Positions 1-6,706 of a stretch of DNA of 13,117 nucleotides are shown here, one piece after another. Positions within the stretch are counted from its first letter, which is position 1; each line of letters begins with the position of its first letter. A program made the position numbers and the translations under genes. Under the pieces are notes generated by a model, which was not told the origin of the DNA, searched no databases, and worked only from the letters and a program-made list of their open reading frames with translations. The stretch spans positions 1-13,117 of the forward strand of contig JAAXJV010000303.1 in NCBI GenBank assembly GCA_012269655.1. The letters run 5' to 3'. The stretch is from Pseudomonadales bacterium (GTDB taxonomy: Bacteria > Pseudomonadota > Gammaproteobacteria > Pseudomonadales > Litorivicinaceae).

Positions 1-162
1 AATCGTCGTTTCAAGTCCGGATTAAGCAGTTGGCTGGATGTACTCAATGCTCAGGAAGAGCTAACTCGTACTCGAACGGCGCTGGTTCAGGCCAGAGCTA
101 CTCAGTGCCAGTCGGCACTGTTGTTGGATGAGATTACCAAGGCAGGCCACTTAGATGGATGA
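1..162 (+). CDS. TolC-family outer-membrane efflux protein, C-terminal end (partial)
   Basis: Frame 1 is open from the first base to TGA at 160-162 and encodes the last 53 residues of a protein that starts upstream of the window. The segment FKSGLSSWLDVLNAQEEL followed by a Thr/Arg/Ala/Gln-rich helix is the usual C-terminal repeat signature of TolC/LapE-type outer-membrane proteins (a G-x-x-x-x-x-D-V-L-x-A-Q-x-x-L motif at residues 7-21 of the fragment). Such trimers form the outer-membrane and periplasmic tunnel of type I secretion systems. The stop overlaps the start of the ABC transporter gene by 8 bp, which implies co-translation with it. The genes that follow encode the other two parts of the same machine, which supports the call. 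Only the extreme C-terminus is visible, so the subfamily cannot be fixed. Confidence 0.82.
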   Translation, partial: NRRFKSGLSSWLDVLNAQEELTRTRTALVQARATQCQSALLLDEITKAGHLDG

Positions 163-2275
163 CAGCATCGACCTCGCTCAGCCGTTGGGCCAGCTTGCTC
201 GCGCATTAGATCAGCTGTCTACCCACTTGGGGCAGTCGGTTACTGAGCGCCAATGGCTGTTAATCGCTGAGCAGCAGGGGCTCGGTGAAGAAGTCGATGT
301 TGATGCCTTTGGCATTGCCAAGCGGCTTTGGGGTCAGCACTTCCCCGCTGGCCGAATCGTTCCAAAGCCCTTCGAATCGTTAAGCGAGCACGAGCTGCCT
401 GCTTTGGCCATTGTTAAAGACGAGCCGGCCTTGGTTACTGGGGTATCTGAATCCGGAATTTGGGTTCGCGCGTCGGATCAGGCCCCGGCTTTGATTCCTT
501 TTGATCAGTGTGACTCAGGCGCCCTCGTGATGTCCTGCGGGCCGTCAAAGGCAATGAAAGAAGGCTTTGATGTCCAGGGGATTTTTAAGCGGGCATTTGC
601 TGCGCACCGAACACTGTTGCGCGAGGCGCTGGTGGCTTCAATCTTGGCAGGGCTATTTGGCGTCGCGTCTGCGCTTTACACCATGCAGGTATACGACCGT
701 GTGGTGCCCACGGGCGCTCTGCCCACTTTATATGTGCTGACCGCAGGCGTTTTGCTGACCCTGTTCCTTGAGTTTTTGGCAAAGCAGATTAAAACCAGCT
801 TTATCGATCGGGCCAGTGACTCCATCGATCGCTCACTGGGCCAGCTATTTTTTGAACGGGGCCTAGATTTAAGGCTGAACACGCGGCCCAAAACCGTCGG
901 GACCATGGCGGCTCAAATCAAAGGCTTCGATAGCGTTCGTCAGTTCATGATGACCAGTTTGCTGTTCTTCGGCGCGGACCTGCCCTTCGCCTTCTTATTC
1001 TTATCGGTGATTTGGTTCATCGGTGGCTCAGTGGTGCTGGTTCCTCTAATCATTCTGCCCATCGGTATTTTATTTGGCCTCAGCCTTCGCCGTCCTTTGG
1101 AAACGTACACAAAACAAAACATGACCGAGGCGAATCTCAGAAACGGTTTGTTGATCGAGTCACTTGATGGAATCGAAGGCGTCAAAGCGGCCGGCGGTAA
1201 TTCGACCTTTGCGCATCGTTGGTTTGGTTTGACCGAGGCAGTCTCGGACGGCGAGCTAAAGGTTAAGCGACTCTCGGCGCTGTCGAGTAACTTCAGCCAA
1301 TCGCTCCAGCAGCTGAGTTACGTCGGAATCGTGGCCTACGGTGCAGTGTTGGTGACCCAGGGTGAGCTGACCATGGGTGCCTTGATTGCCTGTTCAATCC
1401 TATCGGGACGAGCCTTGGGTGCATTCTCGCAATTCCCGAATATGTTGGTGCAGGCGAAGAAGTCGAAAATCGCTCTGGAAGCATTGACCGGCGCTATGCG
1501 TTTGAGTGCTGATCGTGATGGCACCCATCGCCGCGCGGTCTTGGATAAGCCAGTTGGTGCCTTGGCTTCGGATGCATTGCAGTTCGGCTATGACCCCAGT
1601 CTACTCACACTGGAATTGCCGCCGTTAGAGTTTAAGCCCGGTGAGCGGGTGGCGGTGCTGGGGTCGGTTGGCTCCGGTAAGTCGACTTTGGTGCGTTTGC
1701 TAGCGGGGTTGTATCAGCCGTCTCAGGGCAGTGTCAGATACGACGGGTATGACTTTAATTTGTTAAACCCAGACTTCCTACGAGAGCAAATCCTGTATTT
1801 GCCGCAAGAGGCCCGCCTATTTGGTGGTACCTTACGCGAGAACTTAACCCTGGGTCTGCCGATGGCGGCTGAGAGCGAGCTGGCCGAAGCCTGCGCTAAG
1901 ACCGGATTGGATCAGGTGATTGCCGGTCACCCCCATGGTTTAGAGCTCCGAATTTCCGAGGGCGGGCAGGGCCTGTCAGGCGGGCAGAAGCAGTTGGTGG
2001 CCTTTACCCGAGCGCTGTTGGCCAAACCGAGAATTGTTTTGCTCGATGAACCCATGGCATCGATGGACCGTGGGTTGGAAGAGCGCTTGATGGGTTTGCT
2101 GCTTGATGGCTTACCCAAAGACACCACGGTGATATTGGTCACTCATAAGTTACAGCATGTCCGTCGAGTCGATCGGGTCATGATTCTGGAGCGTGGCAAG
2201 TTGGTTATCGATGGGCCTTCTGCGGAAGTGATGGCCCAAATGCAACGATCTTCACCTACGGAGGGTAAGTCATGA
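155..2275 (+). CDS. Type I secretion permease/ATPase, LapB/LssB-like ABC transporter
   Basis: A 706-residue inner-membrane ABC exporter that would drive ATP-dependent export of a protein through the TolC-like channel. Residues 1-130 resemble the degenerate C39-peptidase-like domain of RTX/LapA exporters, with no evident catalytic Cys-His pair. Residues about 155-420 hold roughly six hydrophobic membrane segments and the family phrase YTMQVYDRVVP (175-185). The nucleotide-binding domain has Walker A GSVGSGKST (503-511), Q-loop Gln551, signature LSGGQ (607-611), Walker B IVLLDE (627-632, catalytic Glu632) and H-loop His664. The D-loop reads ASMD rather than the common SALD. Full length for the family. 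The start at 155 overlaps the TolC stop, and the end overlaps the adaptor gene by ATGA. A bacteriocin exporter is less likely because the peptidase residues are missing. Confidence 0.9.
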   Translation: MDDSIDLAQPLGQLARALDQLSTHLGQSVTERQWLLIAEQQGLGEEVDVDAFGIAKRLWGQHFPAGRIVPKPFESLSEHELPALAIVKDEPALVTGVSESGIWVRASDQAPALIPFDQCDSGALVMSCGPSKAMKEGFDVQGIFKRAFAAHRTLLREALVASILAGLFGVASALYTMQVYDRVVPTGALPTLYVLTAGVLLTLFLEFLAKQIKTSFIDRASDSIDRSLGQLFFERGLDLRLNTRPKTVGTMAAQIKGFDSVRQFMMTSLLFFGADLPFAFLFLSVIWFIGGSVVLVPLIILPIGILFGLSLRRPLETYTKQNMTEANLRNGLLIESLDGIEGVKAAGGNSTFAHRWFGLTEAVSDGELKVKRLSALSSNFSQSLQQLSYVGIVAYGAVLVTQGELTMGALIACSILSGRALGAFSQFPNMLVQAKKSKIALEALTGAMRLSADRDGTHRRAVLDKPVGALASDALQFGYDPSLLTLELPPLEFKPGERVAVLGSVGSGKSTLVRLLAGLYQPSQGSVRYDGYDFNLLNPDFLREQILYLPQEARLFGGTLRENLTLGLPMAAESELAEACAKTGLDQVIAGHPHGLELRISEGGQGLSGGQKQLVAFTRALLAKPRIVLLDEPMASMDRGLEERLMGLLLDGLPKDTTVILVTHKLQHVRRVDRVMILERGKLVIDGPSAEVMAQMQRSSPTEGKS

Positions 2276-3474
2276 ATTGGTTGTGGTTTACCCAGCACGT
2301 CAGCCGGGATTTTGGTGCGGCAGAGTTACGTCGCGACCTTCGCCACCGCCGCAGTGCCGTGTGGCTGGGTGTCATCGGCCTGGGTGCATTTCTGAGTTGG
2401 GCGCAGTGGGCGCAAATTGACGAGGTTACTCGGGCGACCGGCACCGTGATCGCGAGCTCAAAGACCAAGGTTGTTCAGGCCTCTGAAACCGGTGTAATTG
2501 CCGACATTCTAGTCGAGGAAGGGCAGCGAGTCCGCGAAGGTCAAGTCGTTGTGGAGCTGCGTCGGGATCAGTCCGAAAGCGTATTGGAAGAGATCCGAGC
2601 TGAACGGGCGACTTTGCTGGCCATTCAAGCGCGTCTAAATGCGGAAATCAGGGGTGGCGAGCCGATCTTCCCGGAGTTGCTGGTCGATTATCCGCAATTC
2701 TTGCAGACCCAGCAGTCGTTATTCGATTCTCGTAAGCGGGGCCTGGAAGAAGAGCTCTCCGGGATTCGACAAAGCCGAGATCTGGTAACTCGCGAGTTGT
2801 CTTTGCTCCGGCCGTTACTGGACAGCGGAGATGTCAGTGAATCGGACGTTCTTCAATTAGAGCGTCAATTGGCCGAGCTCAATGGGCGTTCTCAAAACGT
2901 TTCCAACGGTTTTATGAGTGATGCCTCTGCCGAGCTAGTTAAAGTAGAAAGCGACCTAGCCTCCGTTGAGCAGCGATTAAGTCAGTCACAGAGCCGGCTC
3001 GAACAAACCACGCTTAAAGCGCCGGTCAATGGTTTAGTAAAAAACCTTGCCGTCAACACCCTGGGTGGTGTGGTTCGGCCGGGCGAGGTCTTAATGGAGA
3101 TCCTGCCAGTCGACGATTCGCTGTTAATCGAGCTTAAAATTCCCCCGGCTGAAATCGCCTTTGTTAAAGAAGGCATGACGGCGACCATAAAAATGGATGC
3201 TTACGATTACACGATTTTCGGCGATTTGAATGGGCAGTTGACCTACGTCAGCCCAGATACGCTTCTGGATCAAACTGGCGATGAAAGCGTGCCGTTCTAT
3301 CGCGGCCAAGTCGAAAGCCTGTCTGGACGCTTCTCAAAACGCCCCGATTTTGAATTCGATATTATTCCGGGCATGACCGCCTCGGTCGAAATTAATACCG
3401 GTTCAAATACGGTCCTGAGTTACTTAACGAAGCCCTTAACAAAGACATTATCTGAAGCGCTGGCCGAGCGCTGA
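2272..3474 (+). CDS. HlyD/LapC-family periplasmic adaptor of the type I secretion system
   Basis: A 400-residue membrane fusion protein that links the ABC exporter to the TolC-like tunnel across the periplasm. It has a short cytoplasmic N-terminus, one membrane helix at about residues 29-47, then IDEVTRATGTV, the usual entry into the adaptor domain. The two halves of the lipoyl-like domain lie at about 63-96 (SETGVIADILVEEGQRVREG) and 246-279 (TLKAPVNGLVKNL, then VVRPGEVLMEILP). Between them, residues 100-245 form a Leu/Glu/Arg/Gln-rich coiled-coil hairpin. A beta-barrel region follows, ending with PGMTASVEI (366-374). The start codon lies in the ATGA overlap and has a strong GGAGGG ribosome-binding site at 2260-2265. 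The hairpin makes it slightly shorter than typical HlyD proteins. It is the last gene of the secretion unit. Confidence 0.9.
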   Translation: MNWLWFTQHVSRDFGAAELRRDLRHRRSAVWLGVIGLGAFLSWAQWAQIDEVTRATGTVIASSKTKVVQASETGVIADILVEEGQRVREGQVVVELRRDQSESVLEEIRAERATLLAIQARLNAEIRGGEPIFPELLVDYPQFLQTQQSLFDSRKRGLEEELSGIRQSRDLVTRELSLLRPLLDSGDVSESDVLQLERQLAELNGRSQNVSNGFMSDASAELVKVESDLASVEQRLSQSQSRLEQTTLKAPVNGLVKNLAVNTLGGVVRPGEVLMEILPVDDSLLIELKIPPAEIAFVKEGMTATIKMDAYDYTIFGDLNGQLTYVSPDTLLDQTGDESVPFYRGQVESLSGRFSKRPDFEFDIIPGMTASVEINTGSNTVLSYLTKPLTKTLSEALAER

Positions 3475-3498
3475 AACACCAATAAATTAAAGGGTTGC

Positions 3499-3548
3499 GG
3501 GAGCTTTACATCAGGTGCAGACCTGCGTATAGTTCGCGCTCCCTTTTT
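3499..3548 (+). terminator. Possible intrinsic terminator of the secretion unit, overlapping the S10 promoter
   Basis: GGGAGC (3499-3504) can pair with GCTCCC (3538-3543), which is followed directly by five T residues (3544-3548). The 33-nt loop contains a second perfect inverted repeat, CAGGT/ACCTG (3512-3516/3521-3525, loop GCAG). The position, 25 bp after the adaptor stop, is right for ending the secretion transcript. The loop is long for an intrinsic terminator and the same bases carry the promoter elements, so read-through or a chance repeat is possible. Confidence 0.35.
3505..3541 (+). promoter_or_regulatory. Sigma-70-type promoter of the S10-spc operon
   Basis: The -35 box TTTACA (3505-3510) and the -10 box TATAGT (3528-3533) each match 5 of 6 consensus bases and are separated by exactly 17 bp. 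The stretch after the -10 (TCGCGC, 3534-3539) is GC-rich, as in promoters of ribosomal genes that are shut down by ppGpp/DksA. An A/T-rich run (AATAAATTAAA, 3481-3491) sits where an UP element would be. Transcription should start near 3538-3541. The spacer contains a 5-bp palindrome (3512-3525). It is the only strong promoter I could find in the window, and it lies directly ahead of rpsJ. Confidence 0.72.
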
Positions 3549-3576
3549 CCGGGTGCGCTTTTGCGCCCAGAAAAAA
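3544..3576 (+). promoter_or_regulatory. Leader hairpin of the S10 mRNA
   Basis: Just after the predicted transcription start, GCGC (3555-3558) and GCGC (3563-3566) close a TTTT loop, with alternative pairing of GGG (3551-3553) to CCC (3566-3568). Outside this, five T residues (3544-3548) face the A run at 3572-3576. The hairpin ends 6 nt before the rpsJ ribosome-binding site (GGAG, 3583-3586). No T tract follows it, so it is not an obvious attenuator. Its role is unknown; it could protect the 5' end or be a remnant of the leader control known from enteric bacteria. Confidence 0.42.
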
Positions 3577-3597
3577 CAACTAGGAGAAAACGCAGCG

Positions 3598-3909
3598 ATG
3601 CAGAATCAGAAAATCCGCATTCGCCTGAAAGCGTTTGATCATCGTTTGATCGACGCCTCAGCATTGGAAATCGTGGACACCGCTAAGCGCACTGGCGCTC
3701 AGGTTAACGGTCCTATCCCTTTGCCGACGCGTAAAGAGCGTTACACCGTTCTGGTTTCACCTCACGTCAACAAAGACGCACGTGACCAGTACGAAATGCG
3801 GACTCACAAGCGGATGCTCGACATTATCGAGCCCACTGATAAGACCGTTGACGCCCTGATGAAGCTAGATCTGGCTGCAGGTGTAGACGTACAAATCAGC
3901 CTAGGCTGA
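3598..3909 (+). CDS. rpsJ: 30S ribosomal protein S10 (NusE)
   Basis: 103 residues, the same length as E. coli S10, starting [19 protein letters not shown] and ending [15 protein letters not shown]10 sits in the head of the small subunit and, as NusE, joins NusB in transcription antitermination. The central [20 protein letters not shown] (positions about 40-59) is the conserved loop that inserts into the 30S head. The frame stays open upstream to a GTG at 3553, but the conserved N-terminus and the GGAG at 3583-3586 fix the start at 3598; the 11-nt spacing from the ribosome-binding site is rather long. The gene ends with a tandem TGA TGA. It is the first gene of the operon and is followed by an unusually long spacer. 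Confidence 0.97.
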   Translation: MQNQKIRIRLKAFDHRLIDASALEIVDTAKRTGAQVNGPIPLPTRKERYTVLVSPHVNKDARDQYEMRTHKRMLDIIEPTDKTVDALMKLDLAAGVDVQISLG

Positions 3910-3917
3910 TGAATTAT

Positions 3918-3947
3918 CCAACCCGCCGAAAACCGGGCGGATGTTGG
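3918..3947 (+). promoter_or_regulatory. Stem-loop directly after rpsJ
   Basis: CCAAC (3918-3922) pairs with GTTGG (3943-3947) and CCGCC (3923-3927) with GGCGG (3936-3940). This leaves a two-base AT bulge and an 8-nt loop (GAAAACCG). The 10 bp are mostly GC. No T run follows, so it is not a standard intrinsic terminator. It lies 8 nt after the rpsJ stop and just before the 23S-like segment, and may be part of the same control element or an mRNA-stability structure. Confidence 0.5.
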
Positions 3948-3960
3948 CGACAAGCGGTGC

Positions 3961-4019
3961 GTGTGTTGAACCGAAAAGGGCCATAGCGGGTGAAAGCCCC
4001 GTATGCAGACGGAATGGAG
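3961..4019 (+). promoter_or_regulatory. Putative L4-responsive element resembling 23S rRNA domain I
   Basis: GGGTGAAAGCCCCGTA (3988-4003) differs at one base from the domain I segment of E. coli 23S rRNA as I remember it (GGGUGACAGCCCCGUA). Flanking bases also correspond: GTGCGTGTGTT (3957-3967), GAAAAGG (3973-3979) and CCATAG (3981-3986). This rRNA region contributes to L4 binding (and is near the L24 site). It can fold as GGGT-GAAA-GCCC (3988-3999) next to CGT/ACG (4000-4002/4009-4011). CCAT (3981-3984) can pair with ATGG (4014-4017), masking part of the rplC ribosome-binding site GGAGA (4016-4020). The element lies just before rplC-rplD, and rplD encodes L4. The resemblance is direct; the regulatory role is inferred. 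Confidence 0.55.
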
Positions 4020-4026
4020 ATAGCAA

Positions 4027-4665
4027 ATGGCTATTGGATTGATCGGTCGTAAGGCCGGAATGACTCGGGTATTCACCGAGGAGGGCGTATCAGTGCCCGT
4101 GACCGTTATTGAGGTGTCGCCCAATCGCGTCTCTCAGGTCAAAACTGACGAGACGGATGGCTACAACGCCGTTCAGCTGACAGTGGGCGAGCGCCGTCTG
4201 TCACGCGTCTCTAAGCCCGTCCAGGGTCACGTCAACAAGAATGGCGTACAAGTCGGACGTGGTTTCTGGGAGCTTCGTGCTGAAGGTCAGGATCTGCCGG
4301 AAGTGGGCAGCGAGTTGACTGTAGACGTATTTGAAGCCGGTCAAAAGGTTGACGTAACTGGCCAGTCAAAGGGTAAAGGTTTCCAGGGCGCGATTAAGCG
4401 TTGGAACTTCTCTATGCAAGACGCCACTCACGGTAACTCATTGAGCCACCGTGCTCCCGGTTCTATCGGTCAGTGCCAGACGCCAGGTCGCGTTTGGAAA
4501 GGCAAGAAGATGGCCGGTCACATGGGTGCTGAGCGCGTTACAACTCAGTCTCTAGAAATCATTCGTGTTGACGCTGAGCGCAACCTGCTGTTGGTCAAGG
4601 GTGCTGTACCCGGAGCCGAAGGCGGTGACGTGATCGTTAAGCCGACTGTCAAAATCAAGCGCTAA
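4027..4665 (+). CDS. rplC: 50S ribosomal protein L3
   Basis: 212 residues (E. coli 209). L3 is an early-assembly protein that binds 23S rRNA near its 3' end and sends an extension toward the peptidyl transferase centre. The N-terminus [16 protein letters not shown] is typical, and the central extension (about 125-165) carries [21 protein letters not shown] and [16 protein letters not shown]. Gln151 corresponds to the glutamine methylated by PrmB in E. coli; the residue before it is Cys150 where E. coli has Asn. The ribosome-binding site GGAGA (4016-4020) is well placed for the ATG at 4027. The 117-bp spacer upstream holds two RNA structures, so this gene is the likely target of feedback control. 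The rplD start follows 11 bp after its stop. Confidence 0.97.
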   Translation: MAIGLIGRKAGMTRVFTEEGVSVPVTVIEVSPNRVSQVKTDETDGYNAVQLTVGERRLSRVSKPVQGHVNKNGVQVGRGFWELRAEGQDLPEVGSELTVDVFEAGQKVDVTGQSKGKGFQGAIKRWNFSMQDATHGNSLSHRAPGSIGQCQTPGRVWKGKKMAGHMGAERVTTQSLEIIRVDAERNLLLVKGAVPGAEGGDVIVKPTVKIKR

Positions 4666-4676
4666 GGAGTCGAGTG

Positions 4677-5282
4677 ATGGAAATTCAAATCGCCGGCGGT
4701 GGCGCAACTCAAGTTTCAGACGACGTGTTTGGTCGCGACTTCAATGAAGCGCTGATCCACCAAGTCGTAACAGCTTTCATGGCGGGTGCTCGTCAGGGAA
4801 GCAAAGCTCAAAAGACTCGTTCTGATGTGTCAGGTGGCGGTAAGAAGCCCTGGCGTCAGAAGGGTACTGGTCGTGCCCGTGCGGGTACCATCCGTAGCCC
4901 GATCTGGCGTAGTGGTGGTGTGACCTTTGCTGCGCGTCCTCGTGACTTTGAGCAGAAAGTTAACCGTAAAATGTACCGCGCAGCCGTTCGCAGCATTCTG
5001 TCTGAGCTGGTTCGCCAAGAGCGTTTGATCGTTGTTGAAAAGCTGGAATTGGCTGAAGCCAAAACCAAGCTGATGGCAGCTAAGTTGAACGAACTGGGCT
5101 GTGAGCGTGGTGCCTTGATCGTTACTGAAGAGCTGGACGCGAACGTGTTCTTGGCTTCTCGTAACATTCCTTACGTTACTGCAGTCGACGCAGCCGGTGT
5201 TGATCCGGTCAGCCTGGTTGGTTTCGACAAAGTGGTCATGACAGTAGACGCGGTTAAGCGCCTCGAGGAGAAGCTGGCATGA
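4677..5282 (+). CDS. rplD: 50S ribosomal protein L4, probable autogenous regulator of the operon
   Basis: 201 residues, equal to E. coli L4. It binds domain I of 23S rRNA and its long loop lines the exit tunnel. In enteric bacteria free L4 also represses its own operon. The globular part includes [14 protein letters not shown] (18-31). The extended loop (about 40-95) carries [15 protein letters not shown] and [15 protein letters not shown]; Lys62 matches the E. coli Lys63 whose change gives erythromycin resistance. I chose ATG 4677 over GTG 4674 because the protein then aligns from MEI and AGGAG (4665-4669) is 7 nt away. The stop overlaps rplW by ATGA. The 23S-like element two genes upstream makes L4 the obvious candidate ligand. 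Confidence 0.97.
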   Translation: MEIQIAGGGATQVSDDVFGRDFNEALIHQVVTAFMAGARQGSKAQKTRSDVSGGGKKPWRQKGTGRARAGTIRSPIWRSGGVTFAARPRDFEQKVNRKMYRAAVRSILSELVRQERLIVVEKLELAEAKTKLMAAKLNELGCERGALIVTEELDANVFLASRNIPYVTAVDAAGVDPVSLVGFDKVVMTVDAVKRLEEKLA

Positions 5283-5572
5283 ACCAAGAACGTATCTATC
5301 AAGTGATTGTTGCTCCGCACATCTCTGAGAAAGCGACGTTGGTAGCTGACGCTAACAACCAGTACGTTTTCAAAGTGGCGCCTGACGCAACTAAGCCTGA
5401 AATTAAAGCGGCCGTTGAGCAACTGTTCGAAGTAACAGTCACCAAGGTCAACACCGTGAACATCAAGGGCAAGACCAAGCGTACTGCGCGTGGTTTTGGT
5501 AAGCGCAACGACATCCGCAAGGCCTACGTGACCTTGGCTGAAGGCCAAGAGATCGAGCTGGGCGGCGAATAA
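5279..5572 (+). CDS. rplW: 50S ribosomal protein L23
   Basis: 97 residues (E. coli 100). L23 binds domain III of 23S rRNA beside the polypeptide exit and is the docking site for trigger factor and the signal recognition particle. The docking motif APHISEKAT is at 12-20, with Glu17 equivalent to the E. coli trigger-factor contact Glu18. The conserved [19 protein letters not shown] lies in the middle and AYVTLAEGQ near the end. The start is inside the rplD stop (ATGA, 5279-5282), and GAGGAG just upstream serves as ribosome-binding site, so L4 and L23 synthesis should be coupled. rplB follows after 10 bp. Confidence 0.96.
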   Translation: MNQERIYQVIVAPHISEKATLVADANNQYVFKVAPDATKPEIKAAVEQLFEVTVTKVNTVNIKGKTKRTARGFGKRNDIRKAYVTLAEGQEIELGGE

Positions 5573-5582
5573 GGGAAGTAAA

Positions 5583-6410
5583 ATGCCTGTAATTAAGACT
5601 AAACCTACTTCTCCGGGCCGTCGTCACCTTGTCAAAGTGGTACATCCCCACTTGCACAAGGGTGCTCCGTACGCGCCTCTGCTAGAGAAGAAAAACAAGA
5701 CCGGTGGTCGTAACAACCAGGGTCGTATCACAACACGTCACGTGGGCGGCGGTCACAAGCACCACTACCGTGTTATCGATTTTAAGCGCAACAAAGACGG
5801 TATCCCCGGCAAGGTTGAGCGTATCGAATACGATCCTAACCGTAGCGCACACATTGCTTTGGTTTTGTACGCTGACGGCGAACGCCGTTACATTTTGGCG
5901 CCTAAGGGCGTGTTCGCGGGTGATGCAGTTCGTAGCGGCGTAGACGCTCCGATGAAGCCCGGCTCATGCTTGCCGATTCGCAACATTCCTGTGGGTTCAA
6001 CAATCCACAACATTGAGTTGCGTCCCGGTAAAGGCGGTCAGATCGCACGTAGTGCGGGTACCAGTGCCCAGTTGGTTGCACGTGAAGGTGCCTACGCAAC
6101 GATCCGTTTGCGTTCTGGCGAAATGCGTAAAGTTCCTTCGGACTGCCGCGCGACACTGGGCGAAGTCTCAAACTCTGAGCACAGCCTGCGTCAGCTAGGT
6201 AAGGCCGGTGCATCACGCTGGCGTGGTATCCGTCCGACCGTTCGTGGTGTGGTAATGAACCCCGTTGATCACCCCCACGGTGGTGGTGAAGGTCGTACCT
6301 CTGGTGGTCGTCACCCTGTGACACCTTGGGGTCAGCCGACCAAGGGCTTCAAGACGCGTTCGAACAAGCGTACTGACAAATTCATCGTCCGCCGTCGCGG
6401 CCAGAAATAA
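5583..6410 (+). CDS. rplB: 50S ribosomal protein L2
   Basis: 275 residues (E. coli 273). L2 is a large rRNA-binding protein needed for subunit joining and for a functional peptidyl transferase centre. The OB-fold part contains [20 protein letters not shown] (44-63) and [20 protein letters not shown] (82-101). The SH3-like part contains [19 protein letters not shown] (146-164). The C-terminal tail has [14 protein letters not shown] (225-238), including the conserved histidine (His230) equivalent to E. coli His229 that was implicated in ribosome activity, and ends FIVRRRGQK. The start has a GGGAAG ribosome-binding site in the 10-bp gap after rplW. No irregularity is visible. Confidence 0.97.
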   Translation: MPVIKTKPTSPGRRHLVKVVHPHLHKGAPYAPLLEKKNKTGGRNNQGRITTRHVGGGHKHHYRVIDFKRNKDGIPGKVERIEYDPNRSAHIALVLYADGERRYILAPKGVFAGDAVRSGVDAPMKPGSCLPIRNIPVGSTIHNIELRPGKGGQIARSAGTSAQLVAREGAYATIRLRSGEMRKVPSDCRATLGEVSNSEHSLRQLGKAGASRWRGIRPTVRGVVMNPVDHPHGGGEGRTSGGRHPVTPWGQPTKGFKTRSNKRTDKFIVRRRGQK

Positions 6411-6422
6411 GGAGAAAGCTAG

Positions 6423-6704
6423 ATGCCTCGTTCTCTACGCAAGGGACCGTTCATCGACCTTCACCTTCTTAAGAAGGTCGAGGTTGCGAGCGAAAACAAC
6501 GACAAGCGCCCGGTTAAGACCTGGTCTCGTCGCAGCATGATCATTCCGACCATGGTAGGTCTGACTATCGCCGTTCATAACGGTCGTCAGCACGTACCGG
6601 TCTTCGTTACCGAAGAAATGGTTGGCCACAAACTAGGTGAGTTCGCACCGACCCGTACCTATCGCGGTCACGCGGCTGACAAGAAAGCCAAGAAGGGACG
6701 TTAA
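6423..6704 (+). CDS. rpsS: 30S ribosomal protein S19
   Basis: 93 residues (E. coli 92), starting [20 protein letters not shown]19 pairs with S13 in the head of the 30S subunit and contacts the A-site tRNA region and the 50S bridge. The family core [20 protein letters not shown] (33-52) and the C-terminal [21 protein letters not shown] (68-88) are intact. GGAG right after the rplB stop is the ribosome-binding site for ATG 6423. Only 2 bp separate it from rplV, whose ribosome-binding site (AAGGGA) is inside the last rpsS codons. Confidence 0.97.
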   Translation: MPRSLRKGPFIDLHLLKKVEVASENNDKRPVKTWSRRSMIIPTMVGLTIAVHNGRQHVPVFVTEEMVGHKLGEFAPTRTYRGHAADKKAKKGR

Positions 6705-6706
6705 GC

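Noticed and set aside
3553..3597. In-frame GTG upstream extension of rpsJ
   Set aside because: It would add 15 residues not found in S10 proteins and overlaps the leader hairpin and the ribosome-binding site.
3957..4012. Actual rRNA gene fragment left by recombination
   Set aside because: Similarity covers only a short functional hairpin region with a shortened neighbouring helix and sits in a regulatory position; a mimic is more economical, although an old insertion cannot be excluded.
3910..4026. Intrinsic terminator after rpsJ
   Set aside because: The stem-loop at 3918-3947 has no T tract, and the operon clearly continues with a good ribosome-binding site for rplC.
3804..4124. Minus-strand open frame across the rpsJ-rplC spacer
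   Set aside because: No recognisable protein; it lies opposite rpsJ, rplC and the structured spacer, whose RNA features are on the plus strand.
5902..6324. Minus-strand open frame of 140 codons opposite rplB
   Set aside because: Shadow of the strongly biased codons of rplB; the translation has no family resemblance and no plausible ribosome-binding site context.
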